A DNA stretch of 32,965 nucleotides, from contig JAAHHJ010000048.1 in NCBI GenBank assembly GCA_010692425.1, positions 5,621 to 38,585 on the forward strand, written 5' to 3'. Below, piece by piece: positions 26,290 through 32,965 of this stretch. The position numbers and the translations under genes were made by a program. Numbering within the stretch: the first letter of the stretch is position 1; every line of letters begins with the position of its first letter. The notes beneath the pieces were generated by a model, which saw nothing but the letters and a program-made list of their open reading frames with translations, searched no databases and was not told the DNA's origin. The DNA comes from Symploca sp. SIO3C6 (lineage in GTDB: Bacteria; Cyanobacteriota; Cyanobacteriia; Cyanobacteriales; Coleofasciculaceae).

Positions 26290-27711
26290 CTATGAGCGAG
26301 CTGATGCTGGTAGATTAGGGCAAAAGAGTTCAGGCTTTTGGCGCACTTGAGGAAATCCCAAAACAGCCAGCAGCATCAAGGTGCGAGAGCAGGTTAGAGC
26401 CGTGAACATACTTATAGATACCCCAATTGCTAGTGTGACGGCAAAGCCTTTGACCAAACCAGAACCCAACCAAAACAATACTGCACAAGCAATTAAAGTT
26501 GTGACATTGGCATCCAAAATGCTAGAAAATGCTCGGTAAAAACCTGATTCCACCGAGCGATACAAACTTTTTCCAGCCCTTAATTCTTCTCGCGTCCGCT
26601 CAAAAATGAGTACGTTGGCATCAACTGCCATACCGATACTGAGAATGAAACCAGCAATTCCAGGTAAGGTCAAGGTAACGCCTAGCAAGGAAAAGGCAGC
26701 GATTGTCAGTACAGAATAAATAATTAGGGCAATGTCAGCAATTAAACCTGACAGGCGATAGTAAATGCCCATGAATACTAATACTAAAATTAGACCAACG
26801 ATCGCGGCATAGATACTGCGTTCAATGCTGTCTCGCCCGAGAGTCGCTCCCACGGTTCTGTTTTCAATAATTTCTACAGGTAGGGGTAAGGCACCACCCT
26901 CTAACTGAAGTGCCAATTCTCTAGCTCCTTCGGCTGTAAAATTACCACTAATCTCCGCACTTCCTCCGGTAATACCAGTTTGAGCGTACTTGGCATCGAC
27001 AACTGGAGAACTAATCAATTCGTCATCGAGGAAAATTCCCAAGGTGCGTCCTGTACCAGCAATATTTTTGGTCAGCTCGGCGAATAATTCCCCGCCGCGA
27101 CTATCAAAGCGTACAGCAACACTCCAATTGTTACCAATTTGAGGGGCGGCAGGAAAGGCTGTGGTTAAGTTTTTCCCAGTGAGCTCAGTGGGCTCATAAA
27201 GAGCATTGCCCAGCTCAGCAATGTCAGCTTCCAGTTTGTTGATCTTAGCTTCTTGAGTTGCTCGCTCTTGCTGTTGGTCATCTTCAGATGACTGCTGGGT
27301 TGCTAAGATCGCCTGTAGTAGTTCTTGTCTTCGGACTTCCAGTTCAGCTCTAATCTCAGGATTGCTAGTTTCACCGCGGAAGTCAAGCTGGGCAGTACCT
27401 CCTAGTACCCTCTCTGCTTCTTCAGGATCACTGACGCCAGGAAGTTGCACCAGCATTTGGTCAGCACCGACAGTTTGTACTACTGATTCAGAAACGCCAA
27501 GTCCATTAACTCGGCGTTCAATTACAAATTGAACAGCTTCTAGTTGGTCTGCTGTAATTTCTTTAATATCTTCTGTAGTTTTTACCTGAATTGTCAATTG
27601 TGACCCTCCTTGCAAGTCGAGTCCCAGGCGAATGGGAATTGTCACCAGCACTGCAACTGCTGCAACTAAAAGGGTAACAATCAAACCTAATAACAGACGC
27701 TGTCTTTGCAT
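26290..27711 (-). CDS. secD: Protein translocase subunit SecD
   Basis: The 473-residue membrane protein has an N-terminal helix, [15 protein letters not shown], then a large lumenal domain with [38 protein letters not shown], and [14 protein letters not shown] Gln/Glu-rich insertion lies at about 140-160 ([17 protein letters not shown]). The C-terminal five helices include [24 protein letters not shown]. It is shorter than E. coli SecD because it lacks part of the first periplasmic domain, as usual in cyanobacteria. It is followed at once by secF; pdhB is upstream on the same strand, 408 bases away. Confidence 0.94.
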   Translation of the reverse strand: MQRQRLLLGLIVTLLVAAVAVLVTIPIRLGLDLQGGSQLTIQVKTTEDIKEITADQLEAVQFVIERRVNGLGVSESVVQTVGADQMLVQLPGVSDPEEAERVLGGTAQLDFRGETSNPEIRAELEVRRQELLQAILATQQSSEDDQQQERATQEAKINKLEADIAELGNALYEPTELTGKNLTTAFPAAPQIGNNWSVAVRFDSRGGELFAELTKNIAGTGRTLGIFLDDELISSPVVDAKYAQTGITGGSAEISGNFTAEGARELALQLEGGALPLPVEIIENRTVGATLGRDSIERSIYAAIVGLILVLVFMGIYYRLSGLIADIALIIYSVLTIAAFSLLGVTLTLPGIAGFILSIGMAVDANVLIFERTREELRAGKSLYRSVESGFYRAFSSILDANVTTLIACAVLFWLGSGLVKGFAVTLAIGVSISMFTALTCSRTLMLLAVLGFPQVRQKPELFCPNLPASARS

Positions 27712-28119
27712 ATCTAGGGTTGAAGTGTGAAATTTTTAGGGTGTAGGTAGGAAGGTTGTAGGGCAAAGATCTTCTGTTGGCATAATCTTCTCTGGTAAGA
27801 GTACGGTAGGTTTAAGGTTTCTAGGGCTTTAAAGTAGATCAATAATTTAAGGCTTGAAAGTTATCTTCCTAATAATCGATTCCTAGTTAGCACAGCATAA
27901 ATCAAGCTACCATTCCCAGCCAGCACAAAGCTAATTAGATTCAGTTTATTTGAGACATCAGCTACGCCTACGGGATGCTAGGCAAACTCTTAGTGCATGC
28001 TTTTGACTTGTAGCATAGCAGCAATAGCCTGCTTAGAAAATGACCTAAAGCTTGATAACCTAGCCAATCGGCAAGCTTCTAAATCTCTACAACCTTCAAC
28101 CAGTTAACCTCTAACTACA
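27712..28119. other. Intergenic region between pdhB and secD
   Basis: The 408 bases carry no visible gene. They contain a run (ATTAGATTCAG, then GCTACGCCTACGGGATGC, then GCATGCTTTTGACT) whose parts recur near 3610-3660. The length suggests secD may have its own promoter despite the shared direction. Confidence 0.45.
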
Positions 28120-29103
28120 TCAAACCCGTAGGGTCATCATCTTCTGTACTGCCTCCACAATTTGAGCTGGCTGTACAATTGTCAGATTCTCCAGCACACC
28201 ATTGTAAGGTGTAGGAATATCCTGAGAAGCTAGTCGCAGCACTGGTGCATCTAGTTCATCAAACAATCGATCATTTATAGAGGCTGTCAATTCTGCCCCA
28301 ATACCACCAGTTTTCATGCACTCTTCGACAATAATTACTCGGTGAGTTTTGCTAATAGAAGCGCCAATAGTCTCAAAGTCTAGAGGCTTGAGAGAAATTA
28401 GGTCAATTACTTCTGGGTCAAACCCTTCTTTCTCCAAAGTACGTACTGCTTGCATAGCATGGTGACGCATCCGGGAGTAGGTCAAGATAGTAACATCCTT
28501 GCCAGAACGTACCACTTCCGCTTTGTCTAGAGGTAGCAAGTACTCTTCTTCTGGCAAGTCTTCTTTTAAGTTGTAGAGCAATACGTGTTCAAAGAATAAT
28601 ACGGGATTATCATTACGGATGGCAGACTTAAGTAATCCCTTGGCATTGTATGGTGTTGAGCAGGCAACTATTTTTAGACCAGGAACTCCCTGAAAGTAGG
28701 CCTCTAGTCGCTGGGAATGTTCAGCACCTAGCTGACGCCCAACCCCACCTGGTCCCCTAATTACTAAGGGAATTTTGAAATTACCGCCGGAGGTATAGCG
28801 TAGCATTCCAGCATTATTAGCAATTTGGTTAAAGGCAAGGAGCAAGAAGCCCATATTCATGCCTTCAATGATTGGTCTTAAACCTGTCATGGCAGCACCA
28901 ACCGCCATGCCCGTGAAGCTATTTTCAGCAATTGGGGTATCGAGAACCCTTAGCTCACCATATTTTTCGTATAAACCTTTGGTAACTTTGTAAGAACCGC
29001 CGTAGTGACCAACGTCTTCACCAAGAACAGCTACTGTGTCATCGCGTGCCATTTCTTCATCAATGGCTTCGCGTAGAGCATTGAAGAAAAGTGTTTCTGC
29101 CAT
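28120..29103 (-). CDS. pdhB: Pyruvate dehydrogenase E1 component, beta subunit
   Basis: The 327-residue protein, with E1 alpha, decarboxylates pyruvate in the pyruvate dehydrogenase complex, supplying acetyl-CoA. Motifs run [114 protein letters not shown] and the C-terminal [15 protein letters not shown] and [13 protein letters not shown]. The length matches cyanobacterial and plastid E1 beta. The E1 alpha gene is not in the window. The gene order pdhB-secD-secF occurs in other cyanobacteria as I remember it. Confidence 0.95.
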   Translation of the reverse strand: MAETLFFNALREAIDEEMARDDTVAVLGEDVGHYGGSYKVTKGLYEKYGELRVLDTPIAENSFTGMAVGAAMTGLRPIIEGMNMGFLLLAFNQIANNAGMLRYTSGGNFKIPLVIRGPGGVGRQLGAEHSQRLEAYFQGVPGLKIVACSTPYNAKGLLKSAIRNDNPVLFFEHVLLYNLKEDLPEEEYLLPLDKAEVVRSGKDVTILTYSRMRHHAMQAVRTLEKEGFDPEVIDLISLKPLDFETIGASISKTHRVIIVEECMKTGGIGAELTASINDRLFDELDAPVLRLASQDIPTPYNGVLENLTIVQPAQIVEAVQKMMTLRV

Positions 29104-29414
29104 TATTACTTCACTAGACCAGGTAACTGTATCCTAGCATTGCTATAGCAGGAGGTATGGTGCCCGATTAACAGGTAAAGATTTTTTAGATTTAAGGTGC
29201 AACGGCTGGCAACCGACAGGCAGCTTCTGCACGATAGAATAGTCTCAGCACTTCAGGAGCATCGCTCACCACAGCTGCTAGATAAGGGTAATTTTTGATT
29301 CAGCTTGGGAAATCTCACCCTTGGTCAAACCATTATCTCAGCTATATATTCCATATGTTTATGTAGACTCGTTAACGAATTGGCAGCATTTATCGAGAGG
29401 AGATCAAAGCGCGC
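29104..29414. promoter_or_regulatory. Divergent pdhB/dnaK promoter region (no element placed)
   Basis: The 311 bases between divergent genes must contain both promoters. I looked for a CIRCE element (TTAGCACTC-N9-GAGTGCTAA) before dnaK and found none. AGAGGAGATC, a Shine-Dalgarno, lies 10-15 bases before the dnaK ATG. Confidence 0.4.
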
Positions 29415-31427
29415 ATGGGCAAGGTAGTCGGCATTGACCTAGGTACAACCAACTCTGTGGTGGCTGTAATGGAAGGCGGCAAGCCGGTGGTAATTGCCAA
29501 TGCCGAAGGAATGCGAACGACCCCTTCAGTGGTCGGTTTTAGCAAAGATGGGGAAAGATTAGTAGGTCAAATGGCGCGTCGCCAAGCGGTACTCAATCCC
29601 CAAAATACTTTCTATGGTGTCAAGCGCTTTATGGGGCGCAAGTATGCTGAACTTAATCCAGATTCTAAGAGTGTTTCTTACACTATTCGCCGCGAGGAAG
29701 CCAGAGGTAATATCAAAATCAGGTGTCCCCGCCTCAAAAAAGAATTTGCACCAGAAGAAATTTCAGCGATGGTGCTGCGAAAATTGGCAGAGGAGGCAAG
29801 CCGTTACCTGGGAGAGGAAGTAACGGGAGCGGTGATTACAGTTCCGGCTTACTTCAATGACTCTCAGCGACAGGCAACGCGAGATGCAGGCAGAATTGCG
29901 GGTTTAGAGGTTTTGCGCATTCTCAATGAGCCAACGGCGGCTTCTTTAGCCTATGGTTTGGAACGCCAACAGAGCCAGACAATCTTGGTATTTGACTTGG
30001 GTGGTGGAACCTTTGATGTCTCACTGTTGGAGGTTGGAGATGGGGTTTTTGAGGTCAAAGCCACCAGTGGCGATACTCAGCTTGGAGGTAATGATTTTGA
30101 CCGTAAAATCGTTGACTGGTTAGCAGAGCAGTTTTTGGAGTCTGAAGAAGTTGACCTCAGGCGCGATCGCCAAGCCCTACAGCGGCTGACTGAAGCGGCA
30201 GAAAAAGCTAAAATTGAGCTTTCAGGAGTTAGTGTTACAGATATTAATTTACCCTTTATCACGGCAACGGAGGATGGTCCCAAGCATCTAGAGACAAGGC
30301 TTACCCGTCCCCAATTTGAAGATTTATGTGGAGATTTAATAACGCGCTTACGCCGTCCGTTAAAGCGTGCTCTTAAAGATGCAGACTTAAGTCCATTTCA
30401 AATTGATGAAGTAGTTTTGGTGGGTGGATCCACACGCATCCCTTTAGTACAACAACTAGTAAGAAGTTTGATTGACAAGCAACCAAATCAGAACGTTAAT
30501 CCTGATGAAGTTGTGGCAGTAGGGGCAGCTATTCAGGCAGGAATTCTCACTAGAGAAGTTCAAGATGTCCTACTTTTGGATGTCACACCTTTATCTTTGG
30601 GGCTAGAAACTATTGGTGGTGTTATGAAGAAGCTCATTCCCCGCAATACTACGATCCCGGTAAGGCGTTCCGATATTTTCTCCACTGCCCAAAATAATCA
30701 AACGATGGTGGAAATCCACATTCTCCAGGGGGAAAGAGAAATGGCACCAGATAATAAGTCTCTAGGTCGATTCAAGCTCACAGGTATTCCCCCAGCACCA
30801 AGGGGCATACCGCAAGTGCAGGTAGCTTTCGATATTGATGCTAATGGAATCTTGCAGGTTGCTGCTGTCGATAAAACCACTGGTCGAGAACAGAGTGTCA
30901 CGATTCAAGGTGCCTCCACTCTTAGTGAGTCCCAAGTCAATCAGATGATCCGCGAAGCCGAGGAGTTTGCTGATCTTGACAGAGAAAAGCGCGAGAGGGT
31001 AGAGAAGCGCAACCGGGGCCAAGTGTTGGCAAATGAAGCAGAACGGCAGCTTAAAGAAGTAGCGCTAGATTTCGGCAGGCAGTTTGCCAGTTCTCATCGG
31101 CGTCGGATTGAAGCCTTGATTCAGGAGATGCGCCAAGTAATAGCCCGTGATGATGATCGAGGTATTGACCGTACTCAATCTGAACTTCAAGATGCACTGT
31201 ACGAACTCAAACGAGAAGTGCGCTTGCAATATTCTGAAGAAGAGGAAGATGACTTTTTTGGCTCGATTCGCCGTACTTTCTCGGGAGAATTGGAGAGTGA
31301 TCGTTGGTTTGGGCGTGATGAGCGTCGCAATTCCTACAATGTTAGCTCTAATCGCTCAGCAAGGGAACGCTCGCGCGCTGCTCCCCTTGAGAATGATTGG
31401 GATGAGGATGACGATGACTGGCTTTGA
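29415..31427 (+). CDS. dnaK: Hsp70 chaperone DnaK (DnaK1/DnaK3-type cyanobacterial paralogue)
   Basis: The 670-residue Hsp70 starts [22 protein letters not shown]. The ATPase domain includes [54 protein letters not shown] and [17 protein letters not shown]. The substrate domain includes [24 protein letters not shown] and [15 protein letters not shown]. The [13 protein letters not shown] insert replaces the usual E. coli sequence and, with the non-EEVD, acidic tail DEDDDDWL, points to a DnaK1- or DnaK3-like paralogue rather than the stress DnaK2. The tail is much shorter than DnaK3 proteins as I recall them. dnaJ follows 160 bases downstream, so the two probably work together. Confidence 0.93.
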   Translation: MGKVVGIDLGTTNSVVAVMEGGKPVVIANAEGMRTTPSVVGFSKDGERLVGQMARRQAVLNPQNTFYGVKRFMGRKYAELNPDSKSVSYTIRREEARGNIKIRCPRLKKEFAPEEISAMVLRKLAEEASRYLGEEVTGAVITVPAYFNDSQRQATRDAGRIAGLEVLRILNEPTAASLAYGLERQQSQTILVFDLGGGTFDVSLLEVGDGVFEVKATSGDTQLGGNDFDRKIVDWLAEQFLESEEVDLRRDRQALQRLTEAAEKAKIELSGVSVTDINLPFITATEDGPKHLETRLTRPQFEDLCGDLITRLRRPLKRALKDADLSPFQIDEVVLVGGSTRIPLVQQLVRSLIDKQPNQNVNPDEVVAVGAAIQAGILTREVQDVLLLDVTPLSLGLETIGGVMKKLIPRNTTIPVRRSDIFSTAQNNQTMVEIHILQGEREMAPDNKSLGRFKLTGIPPAPRGIPQVQVAFDIDANGILQVAAVDKTTGREQSVTIQGASTLSESQVNQMIREAEEFADLDREKRERVEKRNRGQVLANEAERQLKEVALDFGRQFASSHRRRIEALIQEMRQVIARDDDRGIDRTQSELQDALYELKREVRLQYSEEEEDDFFGSIRRTFSGELESDRWFGRDERRNSYNVSSNRSARERSRAAPLENDWDEDDDDWL

Positions 31428-31587
31428 TGGGGAGCGATTAGTTGTTAGCGCTCCTTCTGGAGAGTTTTGCCGAGCATAAAAGGCGAACAATTTTGATATT
31501 TGAGTGCTGCTCGTCGGAACACATCAAGACCAAGGTAATCATTGATAGCTAGTTGCTAGTTGAAGGAACGCTAATTGCTAATTTTTT

Positions 31588-32586
31588 ATGCAGAACTTCC
31601 GAAATTACTACGAGATTTTAGGCATAACTCCGGAGGCATCCAGCGAGGAGATTAAGAAAGCCTATCGAAGGCTGGCGAGAAAGTATCACCCTGACATGAA
31701 TCCGGGAGACAAAGCAGCAGAAAATAGATTCAAAGATATTGGTGAGGCATATGAAGTTCTATCTGACCCAAACAAGAGAGGTCAGTATGATGATTTTAGT
31801 CGTTTCTGGAATAAAAAGGGGTTCAAACGAAAAACAGCCAAAGCCGTCAGTTTTAGAAATTCTATTTACAATAATGGTAATAGTCGCAATGTGGCTAAGG
31901 AAGAAGATTTTAGCCAGTTTGGAGATTTTAACAATTTTGTTGAGCAGCTACTGGGCCGTCGAGCAGCACGTAGTACTACAGTTTCCGGGCGTTACAGCAA
32001 CCGATTTAGTTCCTCGGAAACGTTTAGACCAGGAAATACGAAAACTACCTATACAGTTAGTCCTCGCCCTAATCGCAAAGACATTGAGGCTCGTCTGACT
32101 CTGCCTTTAGAAAAAGCCTATGAAGGAGGGAGAGAGAGAATTCGCTTAGAAGATGGAAGATCTCTTGAGGTTGAGCTCCCTGCTGGCATGATCGAGGGAC
32201 AGCGCGTTCGACTCAAAGGGCAAGGTATTGCTGGTGGCGACCTCTTTTTAAAAATTACGGTTGAGCCTCATCCTTTCTTCAATTTAGAAGAATCAGATAT
32301 TGTTTGTCAGTTGCCGATCACACCTGCCGAAGCCGTACTCGGTGAACCAATAGAAGTGCCGACTCTTGATGGCACCGTCAAAATGAATATTCCGGCTGGC
32401 GTCAGATCTGGTCAAAGGTTGCGTCTTGCTGGTAAGGGATACCTAACAGCAACTGGAAAACGAGGAGATCAATTACTAGAAATCCAAATTACTGTTCCCC
32501 AGAATCCTAGTCCACAGGTTAAAGAACTTTACAAAAAGCTTCAAGAGATTGAGGCTTTTAACCCTCGACTAGACTTGCCCGTTTAA
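31588..32586 (+). CDS. dnaJ: Type II J-domain co-chaperone (DnaJ/CbpA-like)
   Basis: The 332-residue protein begins [28 protein letters not shown], with HPD at about 35-37 in [10 protein letters not shown], the motif that stimulates Hsp70 ATPase. A linker (about 70-165, Asn/Arg/Ser-rich, poor in Gly) replaces a classic G/F region. There is no CxxCxGxG zinc domain, so it is type II. Two C-terminal beta domains follow ([21 protein letters not shown] and [32 protein letters not shown]). It lies directly downstream of dnaK, its probable partner. The 3' end faces an rRNA operon on the other strand. Confidence 0.93.
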   Translation: MQNFRNYYEILGITPEASSEEIKKAYRRLARKYHPDMNPGDKAAENRFKDIGEAYEVLSDPNKRGQYDDFSRFWNKKGFKRKTAKAVSFRNSIYNNGNSRNVAKEEDFSQFGDFNNFVEQLLGRRAARSTTVSGRYSNRFSSSETFRPGNTKTTYTVSPRPNRKDIEARLTLPLEKAYEGGRERIRLEDGRSLEVELPAGMIEGQRVRLKGQGIAGGDLFLKITVEPHPFFNLEESDIVCQLPITPAEAVLGEPIEVPTLDGTVKMNIPAGVRSGQRLRLAGKGYLTATGKRGDQLLEIQITVPQNPSPQVKELYKKLQEIEAFNPRLDLPV

Positions 32587-32630
32587 GGCGCGATAGTTAT
32601 CAAGCATTATCTTCTCATCATCATAAATCA

Positions 32631-32661
32631 CAGCCCCTTTCTGGAGTACAGAAAGAGGCTG
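32631..32661 (-). terminator. Probable rRNA operon terminator
   Basis: On the minus strand CAGCCTCTTTCTG pairs over 13 bases with CAGAAAGGGGCTG (one U.G pair) around a five-base loop. It is followed by TGATTTATG, a weak U-rich tract. It lies 15 bases past the 5S 3' end. Confidence 0.75.
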
Positions 32662-32676
32662 GAAGTGTAAATATTG

Positions 32677-32794
32677 TGCTGGCACTGAGCTATTGTCCCG
32701 TGGGGCAACCCCCAAAGTATCTTCGCCGCAGCAACGTTTCACAACCGAGTTCGAGATGGGTCGGAGTGGTGCCATCGCGCCTTAAGCACCAGCA
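32677..32794 (-). rRNA. rrf: 5S ribosomal RNA
   Basis: The 118-nt RNA begins TGCTGGTGCTTAAGGCGC and ends AGTGCCAGCA; the two ends form helix I. Internal hallmarks are CCACTCCGACCCATCTCGAA, CTCGGTTGTGAAACG and TGCGGCGAAGATA. It lies 61 bases after the 23S 3' end, in the standard order. Confidence 0.93.
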
Positions 32795-32855
32795 ATGGTG
32801 AATGTAATAACCACCCTCAAGACTGCATAGAATTAAGCCAAATCAAACACCATTA

Positions 32856-32965
32856 GAGGTCAAGCCCTCGGTCGGTTAGCACGCCTCGGCTGCATCCATT
32901 ACTGGACTTCCACCTAGCGCCTATTAACAGGTGTTCTTCCTGTGACCTTACCCACTTAACGTGGT
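32856..32965 (-). rRNA. rrl: 23S ribosomal RNA, 3' end (partial)
   Basis: The minus strand carries the 3' tail of 23S rRNA: GTAAGGTCACAGG, GAAGTCCAGTAATGGATGCAG, GCTAACCGACCGAGGG, CTTGACCTC. The 5' part lies beyond the window. The 3' end is placed at CTTGACCTC by analogy with other 23S genes and could be off by a few bases. Confidence 0.9.

Noticed and set aside
29104-29414. CIRCE heat-shock operator before dnaK
   Set aside because: Fragments such as CAGCACTTC occur, but there is no inverted partner at the required spacing.

Overview
The window is chromosomal DNA from a cyanobacterium, probably a filamentous one with a repeat-rich genome. The evidence is a Mg-chelatase ChlD gene, a cyanobacterial DUF4346 protein, a pyruvate kinase with the extra C-terminal phosphohistidine-type domain, two Uma2-family genes, a pentapeptide-repeat protein, heptameric short tandem repeats, and at least eight GCGATCGC (HIP1) octamers (5556, 5826, 6185, 6786, 14766, 21560, 24070, 30163). 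The filamentous lifestyle is inference.

Layout. 1-3011 (minus) is the 5' part of a giant secreted or surface protein: an SGNH/GDSL hydrolase domain, a carbohydrate-binding-like domain, then 441-bp tandem repeats running off the left edge. 3676-4059 (minus) is a DUF4346 gene. 4947-12347 (plus) is the class I ribonucleotide reductase locus: nrdA is intact, while nrdB is split into three exons. 12540-13922 is a PQQ-sugar-dehydrogenase-like lipoprotein gene and 14489-16252 is pyruvate kinase. 17032-18375 is a type II NADH dehydrogenase, convergent with a membrane-anchored pentapeptide-repeat protein (18675-20570, minus). Then come a Uma2 gene (20905), the minus-strand group 24259-21541 (two small unknown genes then chlD), a second Uma2 gene (24604), and the minus-strand set pdhB-secD-secF (29103-25298). 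dnaK and a type II dnaJ (plus) follow, and finally the 3' end of an rRNA operon on the minus strand (23S tail, 5S, terminator).

The most unusual part is nrdB. Exon 1 (7907-8139) and exon 2 (8448-8866) are separated by a compact, ORF-less group I intron of 308 nt with clear P1, P10, P4, P7, P8 and P9 pairings. Exons 2 and 3 (11887-12347) are separated by a composite insertion: a 2.5-kb group II intron (8867-11413, encoding a reverse transcriptase/maturase with an HNH domain) lying directly against a second group I intron (11414-11886). The group II intron sits exactly at the group I intron's 5' splice site and so separates the exon from its internal guide. On this reading the group II intron must leave before the group I intron can form P1. 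The spliced frame gives 370 residues with all six metal ligands and the radical tyrosine, and the spacing between the ligands on either side of the composite insertion equals that of E. coli NrdB.

The nrdB region is also bracketed by related palindromic repeats made of TTCAT/ATGAA-rich short repeats and a TTTGTATT-armed hairpin. Inverted heptamer arrays occupy the convergent ndh/pentapeptide junction.
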